64,000 nucleotides of DNA from Streptomyces specialis (GTDB lineage Bacteria > Actinomycetota > Actinomycetes > Streptomycetales > Streptomycetaceae): assembly GCF_001493375.1 (NCBI RefSeq), contig NZ_LN929897.1, positions 101,078 to 165,077 on the forward strand, read 5' to 3'. A program made the position numbers and the translations under genes. Below, in pieces: positions 54,447 through 63,452 of this stretch. Position 1 is the first letter of the stretch; every line of letters begins with the position of its first letter. The notes below the pieces were generated by a model. That model did no database searches. It saw nothing but the letters and a program-made list of their open reading frames with translations, and was not told where the DNA came from.

Positions 54447-56021
54447 ATGACGACAGCGCAGTCAGATCCCCGGGCGCAGGCCGCCCGGGTGGTCACGAGC
54501 GAGTTGGTGGACCTGCTGACCCGGGGCGTCGTGGGCAGCGGGCGCACCGCCTGCCACAGCCCGTTGACGGGCGAGCGTCTCGCGGAGCTGCCCGAGGCGA
54601 CGCCGGACGAGGTCGCCGCGGCCTTCGAGCGGGCCAGGGCCGCCCAGCCGGCCTGGGCGGCGAGGTCGCCGCGCCAGCGCGCCGCCGTGCTGCTGCGCTT
54701 CCACGACCTCCTGCTGCGCCGCCAGGACGAGATCCTGGACATCATCCAACTGGAGACCGGCAAGGCCCGGCTGCACGCCCACGAAGAGGTGCAGGCCGTC
54801 GCCGTCGCCGCGCGCCACTACGGCCGCAAGGCGCCCGCCTACCTGCGGCCCAAGCGCCACACCGGCGTCTTCCCGGTCCTCACCCAGGTGCGCGAGCTGC
54901 GGCACCCGCGCGGTGTCGTCGGCCAGATCTCCCCGTGGAACTACCCCCTCGAACTCTCGGTGGGCGACGCCATGCCCGCCTTCGCGGCCGGCAACGCCGT
55001 GGTCATGAAGCCCGACACCGAGACCGCCCTGACCGCCCTGTGGGCGCGGCGGCTGCTGATCGAGGCCGGGCTGCCCGAAGAGGTCTGGCAGGTCGTCCTC
55101 GGCGAGGGCCCGGTCGTCGGCCCCGAGGTCGTCCGGCACGCCGACTACGTGACGTTCACCGGCTCCACCCGCACCGGCCGCCAGGTCGCCGCGGGCGCCG
55201 CGGCGCGGCTGGTCGGCGTCAGCCTCGAACTCGGCGGCAAGAACGCGATGCTGGTGCTCGACGACGCCGACCTCGACCGGGCGGCGTCCGGCGCGGTGCG
55301 CGCCTGCTTCTCCTCGGCCGGGCAGCTCTGCATCTCGGTGGAGCGGCTGTACGTGCACTCGTCGGTCGCCGACGAGTTCCTGCGCCGGTTCACCGAGCGG
55401 ACCCGCGCCCTGCGCCTGGGCGCCCCGCTGGACTACGGAACGGACGTCGGCTCGCTCGCCTCGCAGGCCCAGCTCGACGCGGTCACCCGGCATGTCGAGG
55501 ACGCCGCCGCGCAGGGCGCGACGATCCTCGCGGGCGGCAAGCCGCGCCCGGACCTCGGCCCGTTCTTCCACGAGCCGACGATCCTCGACAACGTCCAGCC
55601 CTCGATGCTGGTGTGCGAGCAGGAGACCTTCGGGCCGGTCGTCTCCGTCTACCGCTTCGACGACGACGCCGAGGCCGTCGCGCGCGCCAACGCCACCCCG
55701 TACGGCCTCAACTCCAGCGTCTGGTCGGGCAACGCCCGCCGCGCCCGCCGTATCGCCGCCCAACTGCGCACCGGCACCGTCAACATCAACGAGGGCTACG
55801 CCGCCGCGTACGGCAGCGTGCAGTCCCCGATGGGCGGCATGGGCGACTCGGGCCTCGGCCGCCGCCACGGCTCGGAGGGCATCCTCAAGTACACCGAGGC
55901 GCAGACCATCGCCCACCAGCGGCTCGTGCCGATGGAGCCGTCGTTCGGCCTGGACGACCGCCGGTACGCGGCCCTGCTGACGCAATCCCTGAAAGCCCTC
56001 AAGACTCTGAGGTTCCGCTGA
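54447..56021 (+). CDS. Succinate-semialdehyde dehydrogenase-like aldehyde dehydrogenase
   Basis: This 524-residue NAD(P)-dependent enzyme oxidises an aldehyde to the acid. The general base is in LELGGKNAML and the catalytic Cys in FSSAGQLCISVERL. SPWNYPLELSVGDAMPA is the cofactor-binding loop. S. coelicolor annotates its counterpart as succinic semialdehyde dehydrogenase (memory). TACCCT 6 bases before the ATG and no Shine-Dalgarno suggest a leaderless transcript. Its TGA overlaps the next ATG. Confidence 0.92.
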   Translation: MTTAQSDPRAQAARVVTSELVDLLTRGVVGSGRTACHSPLTGERLAELPEATPDEVAAAFERARAAQPAWAARSPRQRAAVLLRFHDLLLRRQDEILDIIQLETGKARLHAHEEVQAVAVAARHYGRKAPAYLRPKRHTGVFPVLTQVRELRHPRGVVGQISPWNYPLELSVGDAMPAFAAGNAVVMKPDTETALTALWARRLLIEAGLPEEVWQVVLGEGPVVGPEVVRHADYVTFTGSTRTGRQVAAGAAARLVGVSLELGGKNAMLVLDDADLDRAASGAVRACFSSAGQLCISVERLYVHSSVADEFLRRFTERTRALRLGAPLDYGTDVGSLASQAQLDAVTRHVEDAAAQGATILAGGKPRPDLGPFFHEPTILDNVQPSMLVCEQETFGPVVSVYRFDDDAEAVARANATPYGLNSSVWSGNARRARRIAAQLRTGTVNINEGYAAAYGSVQSPMGGMGDSGLGRRHGSEGILKYTEAQTIAHQRLVPMEPSFGLDDRRYAALLTQSLKALKTLRFR

Positions 56022-57871
56022 TGCGAGACAACGCCTACGACTACGACGTGGTGATCGTCGGCTCCGGCTTCGGTGGCTCCGTGTCCGCCCTGCGCCTGAC
56101 CGAGAAGGGCTACAAGGTCGGTGTCCTGGAGGCGGGCCGCCGCTTCGCCCGCACCGACCTGCCCAAGAACTCCTGGGACCTGAAGAACTACCTGTGGGCG
56201 CCGCGGCTGGGCCTGTACGGCATCCAGCGCATCCACCTGCTCAGCAACGTCATGATCCTGGCGGGCGCCGGCGTCGGCGGCGGTTCGCTGAACTACGCCA
56301 ACACCCTGTACGTGCCGCCGCCCGCCTTCTTCCAGGACCGGCAGTGGCGCGACATCACCGACTGGCAGCGGGAGCTGGCGCCGTACTACGACCAGGCCAA
56401 GCGCATGCTCGGCGTCCGGCTCAACCCCACCACGACCCCGTCCGACGTGCACCTGAAGGCGGCGGCCGAGCAGATGGGCGTGGGGGACACGTTCCACATG
56501 GCGCCGGTGGGCGTCTTCTTCGGTGACGCGCAGGACGCCGACGGCGGCAGCACCGCCCGGCCGGGCGAGGAGGTGCCCGACCCGTACTTCGGCGGTGTCG
56601 GCCCGTCCCGCCGCGCCTGTACCGAGTGCGGCGAGTGCATGACCGGCTGCCGGCACGGCGCGAAGAACACCCTCAACGAGAACTACCTGTACCTCGCCGA
56701 GCGCGCGGGCGCCGAGGTGCACCCGCTGACCACCGTCACCCGGGTCACCGAACTGGAGGACGGCGAGGGCTTCCGGATCACCGTGGTGCCGACCGACGCC
56801 TCGCCGCGCAACCGGCGCCGCCGCGAGCGGACCCTGGTCGCGCGCAAGGTCGTGCTGGCCGCCGGCACCTACGGCACCCAGACCCTGCTGCACCGGATGC
56901 GGGACACCGGCGCGCTGCCGCGTATCTCCGACCGGCTCGGCACCCTGACCCGGACCAACTCGGAGGCCCTGGTCGGCGCGCGGACCAACCCGCGCCGCTA
57001 CCGCGCCAAGCACGGCAAGGACGCCGTGCTGGACTTCACCAAGGGCGTCGCGATCACCTCGTCCATCCACCCGGACGAGCACACCCACATCGAGCCGGTC
57101 CGCTACGGCAAGGGCTCGAACGCGATGGGCTTCCTGTCCATCAAGCAGTTCCGCCAGGACGGCCGGATGCCGAAGCTGCTGGCGTTCGCGGCCACCACCG
57201 TGCGCCACCCGCTCCTCTTCCTGATCTCGATGTCGAACCGGAAGTGGTCCGAGCGCACGATCATCGGCCTGGTGATGCAGACCCACGACAACTCGCTGAC
57301 GACGTTCCGCAAGCGCAAGGGCCTCGGCAAGGGCCTGCTGAGCGCCGAGCAGGGCCACGGCGCGCCGAACCCGGAGCACATCCCGGAGGGCGCCGAGGCG
57401 GCCCGGCGGATCGCGGACGACATCAACGGCTTCGCGGGCACCAACGTCGGCGAGCTGATCGGCACCCCGCTGACCGCGCACTTCCTCGGCGGCTGCCCGA
57501 TCGGCGCGGACCCCGAGCAGGGCGTGGTGGACCCGTACCACCGGCTCTACGGCCACCCCGGCATCTCGGTCGTGGACGGCTCGGCGGTCTCGGCCAACCT
57601 CGGCGTGAACCCGTCCCTGACGATCACCGCCCAGGCCGAGCGCGCCATGTCGCTGTGGCCGAACAAGGGCGAGCCGGACATCCGCCCCGCCCAGGGCGCG
57701 GCGTACGAGTCCCTCCCGGCGGTGCCGCCGGTGCGCCCCGCGGTCCCCGAGTCGGCCTTCGCGGCGCTGCGGCCCCCGGTGATCCTGCCGGTCCCGGCCA
57801 TCCCCCCGGCCCGTACCGCGCCGCGGGAGTCCCCCGAGCCCCGGGAAGAGCCGCACACGGCCGGGGCGTGA
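56021..57871 (+). CDS. GMC-family oxidoreductase with four-cysteine motif
   Basis: This 616-residue flavoprotein is of the cholesterol-oxidase/ChoD-like GMC group. The FAD motif VVIVGSGFGGSVSA is at the N-terminus. LTAHFLGGCPIGAD and ISVVDGSAVSANLGVNPSLTI form the C-terminal active region. Residues 200-210 read CTECGECMTGC, the C-x2-C-x2-C-x3-C spacing of a [4Fe-4S] ferredoxin site. The last 60 residues are Pro-rich. It is coupled to the aldehyde dehydrogenase, which may oxidise its aldehyde product. Confidence 0.9.
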   Translation: MRDNAYDYDVVIVGSGFGGSVSALRLTEKGYKVGVLEAGRRFARTDLPKNSWDLKNYLWAPRLGLYGIQRIHLLSNVMILAGAGVGGGSLNYANTLYVPPPAFFQDRQWRDITDWQRELAPYYDQAKRMLGVRLNPTTTPSDVHLKAAAEQMGVGDTFHMAPVGVFFGDAQDADGGSTARPGEEVPDPYFGGVGPSRRACTECGECMTGCRHGAKNTLNENYLYLAERAGAEVHPLTTVTRVTELEDGEGFRITVVPTDASPRNRRRRERTLVARKVVLAAGTYGTQTLLHRMRDTGALPRISDRLGTLTRTNSEALVGARTNPRRYRAKHGKDAVLDFTKGVAITSSIHPDEHTHIEPVRYGKGSNAMGFLSIKQFRQDGRMPKLLAFAATTVRHPLLFLISMSNRKWSERTIIGLVMQTHDNSLTTFRKRKGLGKGLLSAEQGHGAPNPEHIPEGAEAARRIADDINGFAGTNVGELIGTPLTAHFLGGCPIGADPEQGVVDPYHRLYGHPGISVVDGSAVSANLGVNPSLTITAQAERAMSLWPNKGEPDIRPAQGAAYESLPAVPPVRPAVPESAFAALRPPVILPVPAIPPARTAPRESPEPREEPHTAGA

Positions 57872-57904
57872 CCCGGCCCCCGGGGGCGAGGCGGGCGCAC
57901 AAAG

Positions 57905-58053
57905 ATGGCTCTTATACACATCTCCGAGCCCACGAGACAGGCAGAAAAATCGGATGCCGTCTTTTTCTTGAAAAAAAAAAAAAGATCAAAAACAAACAAA
58001 AAGTCGGAGCTATCCACCAAATCAGACGAGACAACCAGAACATGGCATTATAA
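57905..58053. other. Sequencing-adapter artefact (complete Nextera P7 read-through)
   Basis: 57905-57923 is the mosaic end (2 mismatches), 57924-57938 CCGAGCCCACGAGAC exactly, 57939-57946 AGGCAGAA (Nextera i7 index N703, from memory). 57947-57970 resembles P7 (ATGCCGTCTT core) and is followed by 13 A, broken once near the end. AT-rich junk runs to about 58053. The join between the GMC gene and the chorismate mutase region is therefore unproven. Confidence 0.97.
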
Positions 58054-58370
58054 CCGCCGCCCTGGCGCGGGGCGAGGGACCCCGCGCTCGCGCGCCGGGG
58101 CCCCTCGGCCAGCACGGGCGACAGGGCGGCGCCGGTGCCGGCACGGAGCGGGCGGCCGGCTCCCGGCGTCCCGGAAGCCGGCCGCCCGAGGACGTGACCG
58201 GTCTGCTGTCCCCTGCTGCCCGGCCACCGCCCCGGAGCGAGGGCCCACGACGCGCGGCCCCCGCCACACCGCGGGGGCCAGGGCGTCTCATCGCCCCGGG
58301 AACGAACCGTTCAACGACCCCCGGACCGGGCCGGTCACGCTCCGTACGGGTGACTCGCTCGCCCGGACGT
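58054..58370. other. Intergenic stretch without a recognised gene
   Basis: These 317 bases are GC-rich and hold no coding frame I trust. A 13-bp hairpin sits at 58149-58188. The region is downstream of the leftward chorismate mutase gene. Confidence 0.5.
58149..58188. terminator. Possible terminator downstream of chorismate mutase
   Basis: CGGGCGGCCGGCT pairs with its complement at 58176-58188 around a 14-base loop. There is no U-run. It may end the leftward transcript or the rightward GMC transcript. Confidence 0.45.
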
Positions 58371-58634
58371 TCAGGCCCGGCCGCGGCTCAGTTCGAGGAG
58401 GGTCATCGCGAGCTGCGTGCCCTGGCGGCCGAGTTCGTCGCGGTAGCGGCGCAGGATCTCCATCTCGCGGGTCAGGTTCACCCGCCGCTCGCCCGCGGCG
58501 ATACGGGCCGCCTGGACCTGTTCGGAGACGGTGACGCGCTCCTTGACGAGCGCGATGATGCCGGCGTCGAGCGCGTCGAGGCGCTCGCGCCCCTCGGCGA
58601 CGAGGTCGGTGGTGCCGCTGTCGGTGCTGTTCAT
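58371..58634 (-). CDS. Chorismate mutase, AroQ type
   Basis: This 87-residue all-helical enzyme converts chorismate to prephenate for Phe/Tyr. ERLDALDAGIIALVKERVTVSEQVQAARIAAGERRVN holds the catalytic Arg/Lys residues, and EMEILRRYRDELG follows. Length and pattern fit monofunctional actinobacterial AroQ. It is divergent from guaA with 321 bases between; that gap has no gene, and a TAGACT at 58910-58915 may be the guaA -10 box. Confidence 0.92.
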   Translation of the reverse strand: MNSTDSGTTDLVAEGRERLDALDAGIIALVKERVTVSEQVQAARIAAGERRVNLTREMEILRRYRDELGRQGTQLAMTLLELSRGRA

Positions 58635-58955
58635 GGGGTCTCCTCGATCGGTGAGGTCGGGACCCCGGTTCCTTCCCGGCCGCCGCCCGGCCGACGAGAA
58701 CGCCCCGGACCGCCGTTGATGGGCCCGGGGCGCGAAGGACGTCGCTGTCAGACTGTCAGTGCTGTGCGCAGCGCTCCTCGTGGCGTCCGGCCGGGCCGGT
58801 GCCATAGGTAAAGGAGCGGAAGCGCGCGAAGCGAAGCACGTCCGCGAGTATGCCAGCCTCTCCCGCGCGGGCCAACCCCGTACCGGATCCGGCGGGCGCG
58901 GCCCGTCGGTAGACTCGGGGGCATTCGGGGGGAAGGCGAGAAAGGCAGCAACTTC

Positions 58956-60530
58956 GTGGCAGACACGGACACCGACACCGTCCTCGTGGTGGACTTCGGC
59001 GCCCAGTACGCGCAGCTCATCGCCCGTCGCGTGCGCGAGGCGCGGGTCTACAGCGAGGTCGTCCCCTCCACCATGCCGGTGGCCGAGATGCTCGCCAGAA
59101 AGCCGCGCGCGATCATCCTCTCCGGCGGGCCCTCCTCGGTCTACGCCGAGGACGCGCCCGGGATAGACCCCGCCGTCTTCGAGGCCGGGGTGCCCGTCCT
59201 CGGGATGTGCTACGGCTTCCAGCTCATGGCGCAGGCCCTCGGCGGACGGGTCGACAACACCGGCGCCCGCGAGTACGGGCGGACGGCGCTGACCGTCAGC
59301 CGGTCCGGCTCCACCCTCTTCGAGGGCACGCCGGACGAGCAGCAGGTGTGGATGTCGCACGGCGACGCCTGCTCCGCCGCCCCCGAGGGCTTCACCGTCA
59401 CCGCCTCGACCGGCACCGTCCCGGTGGCCGCGTTCGAGAACGACGAGCGGCGGCTCTACGGCGTCCAGCACCACCCGGAGGTCATGCACTCCACCTACGG
59501 GCAGCAGGTGATGGAGCACTTCCTGTACCGGGGCGCGGGCATCAGCCCGTCCTGGACGGCCGGCAGCATCGTCGAGGAGCAGGTCGCCGCGATCCGCGCC
59601 CAGGTCGGCGGCCGGCGCGCGATCTGCGCGCTCTCCGGCGGGGTGGACTCGGCGGTGGCCGCGGCGCTGGTGAACCGCGCCATCGGTGACCAGCTCACCT
59701 GCGTGTACGTGGACCACGGGCTGATGCGCAAGGGCGAGACCGAGCAGGTCGAGAAGGACTTCGTGGCCGCGACCGGCGTGCGGCTGAAGGTCGTGGACGC
59801 CGCCGACCGTTTCCTGGAGGCGCTGGCCGGGGTCAGCGACCCCGAGCAGAAGCGGAAGATCATCGGCCGGGAGTTCATCCGGGTCTTCGAGCAGGCCCAG
59901 GCCGAGCTGGTGGCCGCGGCGGGCGCCGCGGGCGAGGACGTGGCGTTCCTGGTGCAGGGCACCCTCTACCCGGACGTGGTCGAGTCCGGCGGCGGCACCG
60001 GGACGGCCAACATCAAGTCGCACCACAACGTGGGCGGGCTCCCGGAGGACCTGGAGTTCGAGCTGGTCGAGCCGCTGCGGAAGCTGTTCAAGGACGAGGT
60101 CCGGATGGTCGGGCAGGAGCTGGGCCTGCCCGAGGAGATCGTCCAGCGGCAGCCGTTCCCCGGCCCCGGGCTCGGCATCCGGATCGTCGGCGAGGTCACC
60201 CGCGAGCGGCTGGACATCCTGCGCGAGGCCGACGCGATCGTCCGCGAGGAGCTGACGGCCGCGGGGCTGGACCGGGACATCTGGCAGTGCCCGGTGGTGC
60301 TGCTGGCCGACGTCCGCAGCGTCGGTGTCCAGGGCGACGGCCGCACCTACGGCCACCCGATCGTGCTGCGCCCGGTCTCCTCCGAGGACGCCATGACGGC
60401 GGACTGGTCCCGGCTGCCGTACGACCTGCTGGCGCGGATCTCGACCCGGATCACCAACGAGGTCCCCGACGTCAACCGCGTGACGCTGGACATCACGAGC
60501 AAGCCGCCGGGGACCATCGAGTGGGAGTGA
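58956..60530 (+). CDS. guaA: GMP synthase (glutamine-hydrolysing)
   Basis: This 524-residue enzyme converts XMP to GMP. The N-terminal class I glutamine amidotransferase has Cys85 in LGMCYGFQ and His/Glu in QHHPEV. The ATP pyrophosphatase loop is ALSGGVDSAVAAAL, and the C-terminal dimerisation domain ends PPGTIEWE. GTG 58956. With guaB in the same window the whole IMP-to-GMP route is present. The convergent cupin gene overlaps its last 38 bases. Confidence 0.98.
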   Translation: MADTDTDTVLVVDFGAQYAQLIARRVREARVYSEVVPSTMPVAEMLARKPRAIILSGGPSSVYAEDAPGIDPAVFEAGVPVLGMCYGFQLMAQALGGRVDNTGAREYGRTALTVSRSGSTLFEGTPDEQQVWMSHGDACSAAPEGFTVTASTGTVPVAAFENDERRLYGVQHHPEVMHSTYGQQVMEHFLYRGAGISPSWTAGSIVEEQVAAIRAQVGGRRAICALSGGVDSAVAAALVNRAIGDQLTCVYVDHGLMRKGETEQVEKDFVAATGVRLKVVDAADRFLEALAGVSDPEQKRKIIGREFIRVFEQAQAELVAAAGAAGEDVAFLVQGTLYPDVVESGGGTGTANIKSHHNVGGLPEDLEFELVEPLRKLFKDEVRMVGQELGLPEEIVQRQPFPGPGLGIRIVGEVTRERLDILREADAIVREELTAAGLDRDIWQCPVVLLADVRSVGVQGDGRTYGHPIVLRPVSSEDAMTADWSRLPYDLLARISTRITNEVPDVNRVTLDITSKPPGTIEWE

Positions 60531-60945
60531 CGCACCGCTTCCGGCCCTGGTCCAAGGCGTGGCCGGTGGTCGAGGTGATGTGGTCGGGGAGGGCCGCCCG
60601 GTCGGGGCCGTTGCCGGTGTTCACCGTGCCGGTCGGTTCGAACATCAGGATGGCGGCGCCGCCGTCCGAGGACGGCTTGTGCTCCGTTCCGCGCGGCACG
60701 GTGAACACCGCGCCGCGCGGGAGGGGCACGGTGCGCTCGGCGCCGTTCTCGCGCGGCGCGATCGCCGGCTCGCCGTCGTCGGCGCGGTCGTGGGTGTGCC
60801 GCACGAAGTCGCCGCGCACCGTGGCGACGCGGGCGCCGTAGGCGTTGACGCGGGCGGCGCCGCGCGGGGCCTGGACCTCGCCGGACGCGGCGAGGGCGGC
60901 GCGGAGCCCGACCGGCCGTGCCGGTCCGTCCTTGGCGGTCGTCAT
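60493..60945 (-). CDS. Degraded cupin-domain protein
   Basis: This 150-residue protein resembles a small cupin. HTHD at about 56-59 begins motif 1, and PLPRGAVFTVPRGTEHKPSSDGGA with FEPTGTVNTG form motif 2. The DEFFLVLEGTFHIAL-type strand expected after HTHD is missing and replaced by RADDGEPAIAPRENG. After the usual end (ITSTTGHAL) the frame continues about 20 residues into the guaA antisense strand. The metal site is therefore incomplete and the gene may be decaying. Confidence 0.65.
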   Translation of the reverse strand: MTTAKDGPARPVGLRAALAASGEVQAPRGAARVNAYGARVATVRGDFVRHTHDRADDGEPAIAPRENGAERTVPLPRGAVFTVPRGTEHKPSSDGGAAILMFEPTGTVNTGNGPDRAALPDHITSTTGHALDQGRKRCVTPTRWSPAACS

Positions 60946-60995
60946 GCGGCTCGTCACCCTCGGGGCGGAGCGCGACGAGCGGATGCCCCGGTGGC

Positions 60996-61334
60996 CTACC
61001 GCCGTGGCCGCTCCCGCCGCGACCGGCCGGCGGCCTCGGTCAGCAGTCCGGCGACGGAGACGAAGAGGCTGACGGCGCTCAGCGCGTACGCCATGGTGAA
61101 CATCTTGGACAGGGCCGTGCTCGGGGCCAGGTCGCCGTAGCCGATGGTCAGCCCCGTCGTCACCGAGAAGTACACGCTGTCCAGCCAGGTCCATCCCTCG
61201 TGCAGCCGGTAGAAGACGACGGCCGTGACCACGGTCACCACCAGGGACACCGCGAGGCCCCGGAACGCCGCGTCCCGCCACGCCCGGCGCACGGCGGCCA
61301 CGAGCTGGGCGGCAAGCACCGCGAATCCGAACAT
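60996..61334 (-). CDS. Small two-helix potassium channel
   Basis: This 112-residue protein has two membrane helices and a pore helix. The selectivity filter is TIGYGD, in SVYFSVTTGLTIGYGDLAP. No ligand-binding domain follows, as in KcsA-like minimal channels. It ends in a basic cytoplasmic tail. It stands between the cupin and the response-regulator gene. Confidence 0.92.
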   Translation of the reverse strand: MFGFAVLAAQLVAAVRRAWRDAAFRGLAVSLVVTVVTAVVFYRLHEGWTWLDSVYFSVTTGLTIGYGDLAPSTALSKMFTMAYALSAVSLFVSVAGLLTEAAGRSRRERPRR

Positions 61335-61361
61335 TCCGCCAGTCTGCTGGCGGCGGCCGGG

Positions 61362-62057
61362 TCAGACCAGGCGGCGGGCCGTGGCCCAGCGGGTCAGTTC
61401 GTGGCGGTTGGAGAGCTGGAGCTTGCGCAGGACCGCCGAGACATGGCTCTCGACCGTCTTGACCGAGATGAACAGCTCCTTGCCGACCTCCTTGTACGCG
61501 TACCCGCGCGCGATCAGGCGCAGCACCTCGCGCTCCCGCTGGGTGAGCCGGTCCAGGTCCTCGTCCACCGGCGCCGCCTCGGAGGAGGCGAAGGCGTCGA
61601 GCACGAACCCGGCCAGCCGCGGCGAGAACACCGCGTCGCCGTCCGCGACCCGGAAGATCGCGTCCACCAGATCGGCGCCGGTGATCGTCTTGGTGACATA
61701 GCCGCGGGCGCCGCCCCGGATCACGCCGATCACGTCCTCGGCGGCGTCCGACACCGACAGGGCCAGGAAACGCACCGGCCGCTCCGGCGCGGAGAGCAGC
61801 TCCGCGCAGCGGCGCAGCACCTCCACCCCGCCGCCGCCCGGCAGGTGCACGTCGAGCAGGACCACATCGGGCCGGACGGACTTGATCACGCTCACCGCCT
61901 GGTCCGCGTCGCCCGCCTCGCCGACGACCTCCACGCCCGTCTCCTCGGTGCGGCCGATCTCCGCCCGCACCCCGGCGCGGAACATGCGGTGGTCGTCGAC
62001 CAGGACGACGCGGGCCCCGCGTCCGCCCGGCAGTTCCCCGGTCCCGATCGCGTTCAT
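61362..62057 (-). CDS. LuxR/NarL-family response regulator
   Basis: This 231-residue protein has a receiver domain with Asp21/22 and phospho-acceptor Asp69 (VVLLDVHLPG). A LuxR HTH follows (LTQREREVLRLIARGYAYKEVGKELFISVKTVESHV). Its ATG overlaps the stop of the histidine kinase gene, so the two are one operon and a cognate pair. Confidence 0.95.
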   Translation of the reverse strand: MNAIGTGELPGGRGARVVLVDDHRMFRAGVRAEIGRTEETGVEVVGEAGDADQAVSVIKSVRPDVVLLDVHLPGGGGVEVLRRCAELLSAPERPVRFLALSVSDAAEDVIGVIRGGARGYVTKTITGADLVDAIFRVADGDAVFSPRLAGFVLDAFASSEAAPVDEDLDRLTQREREVLRLIARGYAYKEVGKELFISVKTVESHVSAVLRKLQLSNRHELTRWATARRLV

Positions 62058-63328
62058 TCGGTTCGCTCCATCGTCAGCTCCACCTCTGTGCCCTCACCCG
62101 ACGCCGACCGTACCCGCGCGGAGCCGCCGTTGCGCTGCATGCGGCCGATGATGGACTCCCGCACGCCCATCCGGTCCGCCGGTACCGCCTCCGGGTCGAA
62201 GCCCGGGCCGCGGTCGCGGACCGACACGAAGACGGTCCGCCCCTCGACTTCGGCGAAGACCCGCACCGGTCCGCCCTCGCCACCGTACTTGGCCGCGTTC
62301 ACCATCGCCTCGCGGGCCGCCTGGAGCTGCGCCGCCAGGCGCTCGTCGAGCGGGCAGTCGCCCACGCACACCACCTCGATCGGGACGCCGTGGTGGTCCT
62401 CGACCTCGGCGGCCGTGGCGCGGACGGAGTCCGCGAGCGTCGCCGGTTTGTCGTCCTCCTCGGCGTCACCCGGGGTCTCGGCCGGCTTGTACAGCCAGGC
62501 CCGCAAGTCGCGTTCCTGCGCGCGGGCCAGCCGGGCGACCTCGCGCGGGCTCTCCGCGTTGCGCTGGATCAGGGTGAGGGTGTGCAGCACCGAGTCGTGG
62601 ATGTGGGCCGCCACCTCGGCGCGCTCCTGGGCGCGGATGCGCATGGTGCGCTCCTCGGACAGGTCCTGCACGATCCGCACCAGATACGGGCCGGCCAGCA
62701 GCGCGATGCCCACCACGACGGCGACCGACGCCTGGAAGACCAGGCTGAGGCTCTGCGTCGCCTCGTCCGGGTGCTGACCGACCACGAAGCTGCCCACGCC
62801 CAGGCAGACCAGCACCGCGCCGGCCGCGCTGCGCAGCAGCGGCAGCCAGCGGCTGTCGCGGGTGGCCGCGGCCCAGTGGGCGCGGCGCGAGTTGTCCGCC
62901 TGCCGCCAGACGACGGCCGCGCCGACGCCGATGATCAGCAGCGGCCACAAGTACCCGTCGCTGATGGGGAACTGGACGTTGGCGCCGAGCACGCCCAGGG
63001 CGCAGGCCAGCACCAGGAACGCGAACAGCCGCCGCTTGTGCGGGCGCCGCAGCAGCCGGCCGCGCCACGGCCGCGCAACCGGCGCGGCGTCGGTCCGCCG
63101 GGGGGCGCCGAGCGGGACGACGAACCAGAAGATGCCGTACAGCAGCACGCCCAGGCCGTTGGCCAGCAGCAGCGCGAAGAACACGATCCGCACCCACGAC
63201 ACCGGCAGCGCCAGATGCCCGGCCAGGCCGCGCGCCACGCCGCCGAGCCAGCGGCCGTCGGCGCTGCGGTACAGCTTGCGCGGCGGCGCCTCGTCCAGGA
63301 CGGCGCCGGCCGGAGTGGCGGTGGTCAT
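62054..63328 (-). CDS. PspC-domain sensor histidine kinase
   Basis: This 424-residue protein has an N-terminal PspC domain (residues 17-75: RKLYRSADGRWLGGVARGLAGHL), several further membrane helices to about 220, and the HisKA_3 phospho-acceptor His244 in AHIHDSVLHTL. The HATPase domain has AREAMVNAAKYGG and RDRGPGFDPEAV. PspC suggests envelope-stress sensing. ATG 63328 is preferred to GTG 63343. It is divergent from another PspC gene. Confidence 0.93.
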   Translation of the reverse strand: MTTATPAGAVLDEAPPRKLYRSADGRWLGGVARGLAGHLALPVSWVRIVFFALLLANGLGVLLYGIFWFVVPLGAPRRTDAAPVARPWRGRLLRRPHKRRLFAFLVLACALGVLGANVQFPISDGYLWPLLIIGVGAAVVWRQADNSRRAHWAAATRDSRWLPLLRSAAGAVLVCLGVGSFVVGQHPDEATQSLSLVFQASVAVVVGIALLAGPYLVRIVQDLSEERTMRIRAQERAEVAAHIHDSVLHTLTLIQRNAESPREVARLARAQERDLRAWLYKPAETPGDAEEDDKPATLADSVRATAAEVEDHHGVPIEVVCVGDCPLDERLAAQLQAAREAMVNAAKYGGEGGPVRVFAEVEGRTVFVSVRDRGPGFDPEAVPADRMGVRESIIGRMQRNGGSARVRSASGEGTEVELTMERTE

Positions 63329-63373
63329 GCCCCCGATCGTCACACGCGGGCCCGGCGCGGCACATCAGGGTTG

Positions 63374-63417
63374 TTCCCTGACGGCGGGCTCAGGGAACGG
63401 TCGGGGTCGGACCCCGA
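63374..63417. promoter_or_regulatory. Two inverted repeats in the divergent PspC control region
   Basis: TTCCCTGA-N8-TCAGGGAA (63374-63397) and TCGGGGT-CGG-ACCCCGA (63401-63417) are both perfect. They lie between the kinase gene and the PspC gene, 36-79 bases before the latter. They are candidate binding sites for the response regulator. Confidence 0.6.
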
Positions 63418-63452
63418 TTCCCGCGCGGCGCAGCTGCGTCACCATGGGGGGC

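Noticed and set aside
57970..58053. AT-rich stretch as an attachment site or acquired DNA.
   Set aside because: It directly follows P7 and a poly-A run and has no partner repeat or integrase.
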